Positions 27,381 to 35,667 of a stretch of DNA of 64,000 nucleotides are shown here, piece by piece (the stretch's first letter is position 1; each line of letters begins with the position of its first letter). The DNA lies in assembly GCA_016744795.1 (NCBI GenBank), contig JADGDR010000001.1, positions 310,001 to 374,000 of the forward strand, written 5' to 3'. Below the pieces are notes generated by a model. The model was not told where the DNA came from. It did no database searches and worked only from the letters and a program-made list of their open reading frames with translations. Source of the DNA: Sulfurospirillum sp. Its GTDB lineage: Bacteria > Campylobacterota > Campylobacteria > Campylobacterales > Sulfurospirillaceae. A program made the translations under genes and the position numbers.

Positions 27381-29039
27381 TTAAAGCGCTAATTTTATAG
27401 TAAAAAGTGCTCCTTTTTGAGTATTTGATGCATTGATATATCCATGCATGTTCTCTTCAATTATAATTTTACTCATATATAATCCTATACCTGTCCCTTG
27501 TTTCGCATGTTTTGTTGTAAAATATGGCTCAAAAACTCTATCTAGAATATCGTTTTTAATGCCTTTTGCATTGTCTTCTATCTTTATAAGTGCAAATTTA
27601 CTGCCACGCTGAAGAGTAAGTTTTATATATGGTTTTTCTATGTTACGCTCTATTAAAACATCTTTTGCATTTGAGAGTATATTTAAAATAGCTTGAGCAA
27701 ATTCTCTGGGATAACCCATTACTTTACTCTCCTGTTCAATATATATTTGCAAATCTATATTATTATATTTTAATGATGACTCTATAATAAAAGTTGCATT
27801 TTGACACTCTTGTTTTAAAGAAAATTTTGTTTTCTCCTTTGATGGTTGAAAAAAGTTTTGAAAATCACTTATTGTATTTGACATATGTGCAAGTATAACA
27901 TCACACTCTTCGATGCTCTTTTCAAAAGTACTATTACTCAAATCATCATGCTCTTTTTTCACTTGCATATTCATCAAAACTGCATTTAATTCTGTTAGAG
28001 GCTGTCTCCATTGATGTGCTATATTTCCTATCATATTTCCCATGGAAGCGAGTTTACTTTGTTGGATTAGAAGTTGTTCTTGTCTTGTACGCTCTTTTAT
28101 CTCAGAGACTATCCGTCCTTCAAGACGATCGAGCATTTTATTCATCACTAATTTAAGCCGATTGAGTTCCTCACTATTTGCACTCTTTTCTAACCTTCTC
28201 TCCAAATCTCCTTTTTTAAGGTCACCTACTATGCTAGTAGCATCTTCAATTAGCGTTATATCTTTTTTTAGATTTTTCCTTAGTACTTCAACATTTGTAT
28301 TGATGATTTTTGCCATCTCTCCAAACTCATCTCTGTTGTTTAACTCTATGCTTATCTTTTCGTCTTTATCAATCTTACGTCCTAACAAATCAAAAAATCT
28401 GCCTAAACCACGCTGAACACTCTCTATAGAAAAAACAATGTTTCTGGCTATCAAAAAACCAAAAGCAAGAGTTAAAACGATAACAAAAAGTGCTCCAATT
28501 AAAATTAAATCTTGTTTCTTTTCATAATTTATTTGAGCTTTTTTATATGTATTGTAAGAGTTTTTTAACTGTTTTGCTTGGAGATTTTCAAGCTTCGATA
28601 TAAGTATATAGAACTGCTCCCTCTCAACTGAGTTAGCATTTGTAAAAGCCCCCTCTTCAAAACCATTTTTTATATACATATCTGTTATAAAGACAAGTTT
28701 TTTGTAGTTTGCCCAAACAAAATTCATATCCTTGTGTTGATTAGAAAATGAGACATCAAGCTTTTTTATAAGTGGTAAAAAATCCATCTTTATCTCTTCT
28801 CGGTAGTCATCATTTGGAGCCATAACTAAAGAAAGTGTCATCTCCCTAAGTCTAAAAAGTGGATTTATAAAATCTTGTTGTATGTTTTGTACTTTTTTAG
28901 AATCCTTAAAAACATTTTCAACCCTTTGAAACCCATCTTCAGATATGTTTTGTGCAAGCAATGACATCAAAACTATAGCGACAACGCCCAAAGACGCCAT
29001 CACAAAAAACTTATATCTAACTCTTAAATACTTAATCAT
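27381..29039 (-). CDS. Sensor histidine kinase (HWRQPL type)
   Basis: A 552-residue membrane kinase, the third gene of a regulator / solute-binding / kinase run. Seen: TM1 (about 12-29), periplasmic segment to about 175, TM2 (about 178-197), a HAMP-like linker, a coiled-coil, and the phosphorylation site NIAHQWRQPL with His342. The catalytic domain carries the N box (ILNILSNAKDVL), 'DNAKGI' and the 'TGIGLYMSK' G2 box. The HQWRQPL phosphoacceptor box is widespread in Campylobacterota. It overlaps the solute-binding gene by four bases (ATGA), so they are translationally coupled. The partner is expected to be the response regulator at 30675-31367. Confidence 0.92.
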   Translation of the reverse strand: MIKYLRVRYKFFVMASLGVVAIVLMSLLAQNISEDGFQRVENVFKDSKKVQNIQQDFINPLFRLREMTLSLVMAPNDDYREEIKMDFLPLIKKLDVSFSNQHKDMNFVWANYKKLVFITDMYIKNGFEEGAFTNANSVEREQFYILISKLENLQAKQLKNSYNTYKKAQINYEKKQDLILIGALFVIVLTLAFGFLIARNIVFSIESVQRGLGRFFDLLGRKIDKDEKISIELNNRDEFGEMAKIINTNVEVLRKNLKKDITLIEDATSIVGDLKKGDLERRLEKSANSEELNRLKLVMNKMLDRLEGRIVSEIKERTRQEQLLIQQSKLASMGNMIGNIAHQWRQPLTELNAVLMNMQVKKEHDDLSNSTFEKSIEECDVILAHMSNTISDFQNFFQPSKEKTKFSLKQECQNATFIIESSLKYNNIDLQIYIEQESKVMGYPREFAQAILNILSNAKDVLIERNIEKPYIKLTLQRGSKFALIKIEDNAKGIKNDILDRVFEPYFTTKHAKQGTGIGLYMSKIIIEENMHGYINASNTQKGALFTIKLAL

Positions 29040-30703
29040 TTTAATACCTTAGGATACATAGCTTGCATTCTTTCTTTTGGATAATCACCATCACGTACAG
29101 ACCAATGATATTTGCTAATTTTTGCTTTCCACAAAGGCATAACTGCAACTTTAGAAGGAACATAATAGACCTCTTTGTTTACCGCTAAAACTATATTAGG
29201 TGAGGGAACAGCTAACATATAGGCTTTTTTGTACACTCTATAAACTATTTTTTTGACAACTTTATCAAACTTATCACTCTTACATGTAGATGAAAAGAGT
29301 TCGTCAATATATTGCTGTAACTCTTCATCTTTATCAATAGCAGACCATTTACTAGAAGTGCGATATGTAAAAAAAGTAGTCCAAGGATGATTCCCATACC
29401 AATCATCATTGCCCCAAGTAAGTATATCCCAGCCATTTCCAAACTCTCTATTTGTTAAAAGGTTGTGATATATATCTTTTTCACTTGAAGTTATAGAGTA
29501 CTCTAAACTAACTCCAAACTGGGAAAGTTGATACTCTATACCTTTCCATAAAAACATAAATCTATCTTGTGTTAAAACTTTTAACTTTAGTCCATTTAAT
29601 ATTTTTTTTAAATATTTTTTATCTTCTACGGATAAATCTTTACCATAAGGCTTTAACTTCTGTGTTGCTTTTTTTATAGACATATAATTTACTGAAGATG
29701 ATGTTGGAGCTACTATGCCCTCTTTCTTATAAACAAAATTAAGAAGTTTTTCTTGGTTAATAGCCATATTCAAAGCAACTCTGATTTCTTGATTTTTTAA
29801 AATTCCATCTTTTTTTAACATATTTAAATATATGGCTATATTATGTGTTGATGGTTTTGTTATAAGCTTTGCATACTTTGAAATAGTAGCTTCTGTTTTT
29901 TTATTAAATGGAATTGGAGTTATATCTAATTTTGATTCATAATTTAAGACCATATCTACCGCTTTAGAAGTCTTTAATTGTGTGTATATAGTTATATTTT
30001 CTATATAAGGCATACCTTTTTCATAGTAATATGGATTTGCTTTTAATTTTACTACATCAGTTTGGGCTCGTCCTGTAGCAAAACCTTTCACCAATATGTA
30101 TGGTCCTAAACCATAAGCTCCTGCTTCCTCGGTATTATCTCCTGTTGACTTTCCTTTCCAAGAAAACTTTTTTATATACTCATCAGTATAAAGATTAATT
30201 CTAGCCAAGTCATTTAGAAACATTCCATAAGGTTGTTTTAAATAAAATCTTACTCTATATTTATCTAATTTTTTTATGCCTTTGAGTCTATTATGTATGT
30301 CAGTATAAGTAAATGGCTGTTTTATAAATGCTTTGATATTTTCTACAACTGAATCAGCAGTAAAGTCACTACCATCTTGAAATTTTACACCTTTTCTTAA
30401 AATGATATCATATGTTAATGAGTCTTGTTTTATATACGATGTTGCCATCATATACTCCCAACCACGAGGAGTATCACTCACTCTAAAGAGAGTTCCATTT
30501 ATTAATTTTGATACATATGAATAAGGAATTGAAGGAATTGAAACTTTTATATGAGAGCCTTTTACTCTCTTATTAATTAAATCTTTTTGTATATTTGTAG
30601 TTATATATTTTATTGGTTCTATTATATCTTTTTGAGCAATTAAATGTGTACATGTAAAGAAAACTAAAAAAAGTTTAACAATCCACAAGACGATACCCAA
30701 CAC
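29036..30703 (-). CDS. Family-5 extracellular solute-binding protein (Opp/NikA-like), sensor-associated
   Basis: A periplasmic binding protein of about 555 residues with a hydrophobic signal sequence (WIVKLFLVFFTCTHLIA). Family-5 marks include 'LTYDIILRKGVKFQDGSDFTADSVV' and 'NPYYYEKGMPYIENI'. There are no permease or ATPase genes nearby; instead it sits between a response regulator and a kinase, so it probably senses a ligand and activates the kinase, as TorT does for TorS. The start at 30703 is GTG and overlaps the regulator by 29 bases; TTG codons at 30700 and 30688 are alternatives. A TACATGTAA copy (30649) lies in the signal peptide. Ligand unknown. Confidence 0.82.
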   Translation of the reverse strand: MLGIVLWIVKLFLVFFTCTHLIAQKDIIEPIKYITTNIQKDLINKRVKGSHIKVSIPSIPYSYVSKLINGTLFRVSDTPRGWEYMMATSYIKQDSLTYDIILRKGVKFQDGSDFTADSVVENIKAFIKQPFTYTDIHNRLKGIKKLDKYRVRFYLKQPYGMFLNDLARINLYTDEYIKKFSWKGKSTGDNTEEAGAYGLGPYILVKGFATGRAQTDVVKLKANPYYYEKGMPYIENITIYTQLKTSKAVDMVLNYESKLDITPIPFNKKTEATISKYAKLITKPSTHNIAIYLNMLKKDGILKNQEIRVALNMAINQEKLLNFVYKKEGIVAPTSSSVNYMSIKKATQKLKPYGKDLSVEDKKYLKKILNGLKLKVLTQDRFMFLWKGIEYQLSQFGVSLEYSITSSEKDIYHNLLTNREFGNGWDILTWGNDDWYGNHPWTTFFTYRTSSKWSAIDKDEELQQYIDELFSSTCKSDKFDKVVKKIVYRVYKKAYMLAVPSPNIVLAVNKEVYYVPSKVAVMPLWKAKISKYHWSVRDGDYPKERMQAMYPKVLK

Positions 30704-31367
30704 CTGAAAGATTTTTAATATACCCTTTTGGAAATTTCTGTCTAACGTTTCTTAGAAGTGACTTTAAAGCACAATCAGTCATAACATCATCTTGCCATAT
30801 ACAATGCTGCAGCTCTTCATACGTTACAACTCGATGTCTATTTTGTAAAAGCAATTCAAAAAAAGCAATCTCTTTTTTACTCATAACTATTTGTTCTTCA
30901 TTATATGAAAGAAGTTTATTATCAAAATCATATCTATAACCACACGGTAACTCTTTTGAAACTGCATGATTTGCACTTATTACACTAACACATTTACTCA
31001 AAGATTCTTTCAAATTTTTTAAGTTTATTGGTTTAACAATATATTGTTCTAAATGAAGCTCTACTGCACCTAAAAGATACTCTTTATCAGTGTGAGCAGT
31101 TACCATTACTATAGGAGTTTTACTATCTTCTTTTCGTATCTCTTTCACAAATTCTATGCCATCCATTTGAGGCATTAAAATATCTGTAAAAATTATATCT
31201 GGTTTTTTTTCTTTGTATATCTTCAAACCAACTTTGCCATTAGAAGCTTCAAAAACCTCTTTGGCATAATATCTGAGGGAATCAGACATCTTAGTTCTAA
31301 TTCCCTCTTCATCTTCAACATACAAAATACTCAACGTTTTTAGTTTTTCTAATAAAATCTTATCCAT
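30675..31367 (-). CDS. OmpR-family response regulator
   Basis: A 230-residue regulator with an N-terminal receiver (residues about 10-125, acidic pocket E18/D19, phospho-acceptor D62 in IIFTDILMPQMDG, K112-type lysine in YIVKPINL) and a C-terminal winged-helix DNA-binding domain (about 140-230, ending GVGYRLVDC). It heads the left reductase regulatory cluster, next to a porin gene and the monohaem cytochrome/reductase genes. Likely controls these; the target promoter is not identified. Confidence 0.9.
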   Translation of the reverse strand: MDKILLEKLKTLSILYVEDEEGIRTKMSDSLRYYAKEVFEASNGKVGLKIYKEKKPDIIFTDILMPQMDGIEFVKEIRKEDSKTPIVMVTAHTDKEYLLGAVELHLEQYIVKPINLKNLKESLSKCVSVISANHAVSKELPCGYRYDFDNKLLSYNEEQIVMSKKEIAFFELLLQNRHRVVTYEELQHCIWQDDVMTDCALKSLLRNVRQKFPKGYIKNLSGVGYRLVDC

Positions 31368-31414
31368 CTTGTACCTTTATTTATGTTTATGAAGATATAT
31401 TACTCTTTTATTCT

Positions 31415-32569
31415 TTAAAATTTATATGCCAAAGTTGCATTTAATTGTGTCATATCTGTTGTAGTAACATCACTACTATCTTCATCAGTCATTGCAAAAC
31501 CTACATTTAAGCTTAACTCTTTAGTGAACCCATACCCAGCCCAAACATTAAATTCACTCTTCTCATACTGACCATATTCAGTAATACCATATAAACCTGT
31601 TAAACTAACACCAGCAACTGATTTTGATACCATCAGGTATGTTGTTTGTGCATCAGCAACGTACATTTGGTCACCTTCTTCAAAAGGAACAACAGTATCA
31701 CCAGCATTTGCCGCACTTCCCCAACCAGCTTTTTTATCAGTTTTAACAAAACCTAAGGTAGCTGTATATCCAGAAAATCCAACATAAGCTTTAAGTTCCA
31801 TCATATCACCATCATTAACAAGTACATCTTCTTTAGTTTGCATATAATGTGCAAGTCCACCAAAAGTTACATCATTTGCATTTGAATCAAAATTCACTTT
31901 AGCACCATAGATATCATGGCTATCAGGAGCACTTAAAGCATAGAGTTTACCTTTAACTTGCTCATTGAGTTTATAACTAAAACCTAATTTATAAATACCT
32001 TTATTAGCATTTACATCAACCATTTGTCTTAAATCTCGTGAATAAACTCTACCTCTTCTATCTGTCCAAATCATTTCTAATTGAGCTTTTTCAAATGGAG
32101 TGATATATGCAGTAACAGCGTCATGGTATTTTGTTAACCACTCAGTTGATAAAATTTGTCTACCAGCTTTTACATGTAACATATTTGTATCATACGCTAA
32201 GTATGCATTTGAAACCATTGCTCTATAATCTCCATCTTGATAAAAACGTTCACTTGCATCACCTTCACCATGACTAGTTACAAATTTATCATCATCTTCC
32301 CATAAAGTTTTATATGCTCTAAAACCAATTGCAGCACTAAAGTTATTGTATTTTGCAGTCTCATAGTTTAACCCAACAGAACCAACGCTATAAGCAGTAT
32401 CAGAATAATACGCATTTATCTCTTTATCTTGACTTCTACTCTCATATGTAACACTAACATCTCCAGAAACTTTACCATCTCTTAACGCATCACTTAAATC
32501 ACCTGCGAACAAAGTAGTGCTTGCCCCAAGCACTACAACTGAAACTAATAAACTTAATCTACTTTTCAT
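31415..32569 (-). CDS. Outer membrane porin-like beta-barrel protein
   Basis: A 384-residue exported barrel. A Sec signal peptide ends near residue 22 (SALFAG-type: TLFAGDLSDAL), then alternating hydrophobic strands with aromatic turns and a final F residue (TQLNATLAYKF), as needed for barrel assembly. It resembles the major outer-membrane/OprD-like porins of Campylobacterota but is not matched to a named protein. It lies between the response regulator (48-base gap) and the cytochrome/reductase pair and is likely co-regulated, perhaps letting the reductase substrate into the periplasm. A TTTACATGTAA palindrome copy (32169) lies in the coding region. Confidence 0.75.
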   Translation of the reverse strand: MKSRLSLLVSVVVLGASTTLFAGDLSDALRDGKVSGDVSVTYESRSQDKEINAYYSDTAYSVGSVGLNYETAKYNNFSAAIGFRAYKTLWEDDDKFVTSHGEGDASERFYQDGDYRAMVSNAYLAYDTNMLHVKAGRQILSTEWLTKYHDAVTAYITPFEKAQLEMIWTDRRGRVYSRDLRQMVDVNANKGIYKLGFSYKLNEQVKGKLYALSAPDSHDIYGAKVNFDSNANDVTFGGLAHYMQTKEDVLVNDGDMMELKAYVGFSGYTATLGFVKTDKKAGWGSAANAGDTVVPFEEGDQMYVADAQTTYLMVSKSVAGVSLTGLYGITEYGQYEKSEFNVWAGYGFTKELSLNVGFAMTDEDSSDVTTTDMTQLNATLAYKF

Positions 32570-32595
32570 CTAAACTTCCTTTTAAAAATTTGTTT

Positions 32596-33144
32596 TTATT
32601 CTACTTCTTTAACAATTCCATCTTTTGCAAAACCTCTTAAGAAACGTAAAATATATGTCGTATCTTCTTTTGTAGGTTTTGCAAACTCTTTCATACTTCC
32701 ATACAGTCCTTCCCACTCAAGCATTGTATGCTCTTCAACTACTTTTGCAGGATGACACTGTGTACACTTTTCATAAAAACGCTCAGAAGTTAACTCCCAA
32801 GCCTCTTCTGAGTCATCTGTAAAGTTATCTTCACTTAAAGTTACTTTTAAAAGCCCCTTTTCTCCTGAGACTTTTATAAGATTTTTATTTTTTACTGTTG
32901 CTAATAATAATTTAAAATTAGGTGTTGCATAAAGCTTACTCTGGTCATTTTTATCTACATAACCACTTAACGTTAGTACAGATAAATCACCATCTTTTGA
33001 TAACTCTTGCATTGGTGAACCACTATAAAGAGTAACCTCATCAATATGAAGTTCTACTCCATCCTCTACATACACATACACTACTGCTTGTGCATTTGCG
33101 AATAATGCACTCAACAATAAAACTTTAATCAATAACTTTTTCAT
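32596..33144 (-). CDS. Monohaem c-type cytochrome, electron donor to the reductase (Cj0265c-like)
   Basis: A 182-residue periplasmic protein with a signal peptide (about 1-20) and one haem site, CTQCH, near residue 131. A beta-rich N-terminal part (about 21-115) has no known role. The same arrangement occurs in Campylobacter jejuni, where Cj0265c (monohaem cytochrome) pairs with the reductase Cj0264c. It lies 21 bases after the reductase gene. It replaces the pentahaem TorC used by enterobacteria, and would pass electrons from the quinol or cytochrome pool to the molybdopterin reductase. Confidence 0.85.
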   Translation of the reverse strand: MKKLLIKVLLLSALFANAQAVVYVYVEDGVELHIDEVTLYSGSPMQELSKDGDLSVLTLSGYVDKNDQSKLYATPNFKLLLATVKNKNLIKVSGEKGLLKVTLSEDNFTDDSEEAWELTSERFYEKCTQCHPAKVVEEHTMLEWEGLYGSMKEFAKPTKEDTTYILRFLRGFAKDGIVKEVE

Positions 33145-33165
33145 ATCTATATTTTCCTTATCTAC

Positions 33166-35553
33166 TTATATCTTTCTTGTTTTTGGCATTGAGTATGCTT
33201 GATTTGCACCAATCACACCTTGTGCTTTTTTAATTGCAACTAATGTTGTATTTGCTGTTGTTGCTTGTGCCATCTGAGACGTTGGTCTTGAAGATGTAAG
33301 AATATTACAATGTCCACTATTACATCTACTTCCAACTTCACTTATGTTTTCAGGGCTATACCAAGCACCCTCTTCAATTGCGATTACTCCTGAACGTATA
33401 TCTTTTGTAACAACTGCACCAGCAAGTATCTTTCCACGTTCGTTATAAACTTCAACCAAATCACCATTTTTAATACCAAATTTTTTAGCATCACTAGGAT
33501 TAATTCTTACAGGTTCTCTACCTTTTACTTTGTATAGGTTAGTTATCCATGTATTGTCTAATTGTGAGTGGAGTCTATAAGTTGGATGAGGAGAAACCAT
33601 ATGAAGTGGGTAATCTTTTACTTCTTTACTACCTAGGTATTCAGCTGGTTCAAACCAAGTCACATGTCCTTTAAACTCTTCATATTTAAAACTTGCAAAC
33701 TTATTAGAAAAAATTTGAATTTTTCCACTACTCGTTTTAAGAGGGTTTTTAATAGGGTTTGCTCTAAAAGCACTATGTCTAACATATTTGTAAGCCTCTT
33801 TTGGAATTTCAAATTTAACAAATCCACTCTCCCAAAACTCATCAAAACTTTTTAATTTTGCAGCATCTGATTTTGAATAGAACTCTTTTAAGTGTTCCAT
33901 CTTAGACTTTTTACCTGTAAATTTTTTGTATTTTTTACTACCAAATTTTTTAGCTAGTAATGAGTAAATTTCATAATCATCTTTTGCTTCATACGGAGTT
34001 TCAACTACTTTTCTCATAGCATACACATAATCACCAGAATAACTAGCACCCATGCCAATATCATCTCTTTCAAGAGTAGTTGTTGCAGGAAGAACTATAT
34101 CTGCCATTTTTGCAGTTGGTGTCCACCATGGTTCTTGAACAACAAAAGTTTTTAGTGTTTTAAGTGCTTTAAGTAATTCATTTGTATCAGGATGATGACC
34201 AACAATATTTGCTCCACCAATATACATCATATCAATTTTAGGAAGTGTCATCTTATGACCTTTAAAATCAATCTTTCTGCCAGGATTTAAAAGAGTTTCT
34301 GAAATTCTTGAAGCTGGAATAGATACTTTTACCTTGTTTCTACCTTGAGAAAATCCACTAGGTCCAGTTTTACCGGCACTTGCTTGTCCACCACCAGAAT
34401 AATGCATAGAAAAACCAAAACCTCCACCAGGAAGTCCAACTTGACCTATCATTGATGCTAGAGTAATAATACCCCAATCAGCTTGTTCTCCATGATGAGC
34501 TCTTTGCATAGCCCAGTTACCTGCAATGAATGTTCTTTTAGAAACAAATAAATCAGCTAATTCTTTAATTTTTGCAGCAGGAACTTCTGTAATTTTTTCT
34601 GCCCATTCAACTGTTTTAGGAATGCCATCTGATTTACCTAAAAGATAAGGTAAAAACTTATCAAATCCATCAGTATATTTAGCAATAAAATCTTTATCAT
34701 ATTTTTTGCTAGTATAAAGATAATTCATCATACCAAGCATAAAAGCAACATCAGTATTTGGACGGATATAAATACACTCGGCATCAAACATTTTTGCAGT
34801 TTCTGTTTTTATAGGGTCAATAGAAATAAATTTCATACCTGATTTTTTATATTTTAAAAAATACTCATCATTTTTTCTATTTGCAACACCATAATCAATT
34901 TTGTTTGTCTTAAATAAATCAGCTCCCCACATAACATATACTTCAGTATTTGCTAACATCTCTTCATGTGAAGTTTGAAGTGAGTAAACTTCCATATCAC
35001 CCATTATTTCTGGGTTAGTTGGACCAGCTGCCCCATTACTATACTCACCAGAAGTTCCTACAGCTCCTTTTTTAACTACATTAAAAAATTTACCACCAAG
35101 AGTTGGACAACTATTAAGTCGACCAGGATGTGACCAACCACTATAAGAGCCATTATATATATTCTCTTTTGGAGTTGCTTTTATCTGTTTTGCTACAAGT
35201 TCTAAGGCTTTATCCCAGCTAACTCTTACAAACTCATCATTACCTCTAAACTCATTGTTATCAGCCTTACCTTCTAGGTATGATTTTCTTACATAAGGAT
35301 ATTTAATGCGTGAATTCGAGTAATTTCTATCTACTAGTGCTTGAGTAAAAGAACCTGGTCTCTTATCTGACTCATGAGGAACGATACCAACTATCTTACC
35401 ATCTTGAACATCTGCATAAAATGCTCCAAAGTGGCTAGCATGTGGAATTCTTTTTACTTCTGAAAACAACTCTGTTGCTGTTGCTGTACTTGTCCCAACT
35501 GCAACTGAAGCAATCGCACTACCTTGTAAAAACTTCCTTCTTGAAATACTCAT
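33166..35553 (-). CDS. Tat-exported molybdopterin reductase, DMSO/TMAO reductase family (module 1)
   Basis: A 795-residue periplasmic enzyme with the twin-arginine motif SRRKFLQ at residues 4-10. It carries the bis-MGD binding architecture of DMSO/TMAO reductases: the serine ligand region GEYSNGAAGP (Ser172), and the start of the catalytic part 'GSYSGWSHPGRL' (133-144), where the usual Tyr and Trp are separated by two residues rather than one. The 'QTSWP' motif reads QTSHEE here, and the whole differs notably from the TorA-like protein at 39050-41512. It contains no N-terminal iron-sulphur cysteines. Substrate could be TMAO, DMSO or another N-/S-oxide; not decided. Its gene is followed by the monohaem cytochrome. 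Confidence 0.87.
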   Translation of the reverse strand: MSISRRKFLQGSAIASVAVGTSTATATELFSEVKRIPHASHFGAFYADVQDGKIVGIVPHESDKRPGSFTQALVDRNYSNSRIKYPYVRKSYLEGKADNNEFRGNDEFVRVSWDKALELVAKQIKATPKENIYNGSYSGWSHPGRLNSCPTLGGKFFNVVKKGAVGTSGEYSNGAAGPTNPEIMGDMEVYSLQTSHEEMLANTEVYVMWGADLFKTNKIDYGVANRKNDEYFLKYKKSGMKFISIDPIKTETAKMFDAECIYIRPNTDVAFMLGMMNYLYTSKKYDKDFIAKYTDGFDKFLPYLLGKSDGIPKTVEWAEKITEVPAAKIKELADLFVSKRTFIAGNWAMQRAHHGEQADWGIITLASMIGQVGLPGGGFGFSMHYSGGGQASAGKTGPSGFSQGRNKVKVSIPASRISETLLNPGRKIDFKGHKMTLPKIDMMYIGGANIVGHHPDTNELLKALKTLKTFVVQEPWWTPTAKMADIVLPATTTLERDDIGMGASYSGDYVYAMRKVVETPYEAKDDYEIYSLLAKKFGSKKYKKFTGKKSKMEHLKEFYSKSDAAKLKSFDEFWESGFVKFEIPKEAYKYVRHSAFRANPIKNPLKTSSGKIQIFSNKFASFKYEEFKGHVTWFEPAEYLGSKEVKDYPLHMVSPHPTYRLHSQLDNTWITNLYKVKGREPVRINPSDAKKFGIKNGDLVEVYNERGKILAGAVVTKDIRSGVIAIEEGAWYSPENISEVGSRCNSGHCNILTSSRPTSQMAQATTANTTLVAIKKAQGVIGANQAYSMPKTRKI

Positions 35554-35584
35554 TTTATATCCTTTTCAAATTAATCTTGAAAGA

Positions 35585-35642
35585 ATTATAAATCAAAAAA
35601 GTAGCAAAAAAGTTCCTAAATATAAATTTTTTATGTTAAAAT
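35585..35642. promoter_or_regulatory. Divergent promoters between the two reductase modules
   Basis: On the minus strand a TATAAT box (35590-35585) lies 32 bases upstream of the reductase ATG. On the plus strand an extended -10, TGTTAAAAT, with the hexamer at 35637-35642, lies 26 bases before the kinase ATG. The 114-base gap has no clear operator. Confidence 0.45.
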
Positions 35643-35667
35643 AAATAAGATAAGATAAAGAAGATAA

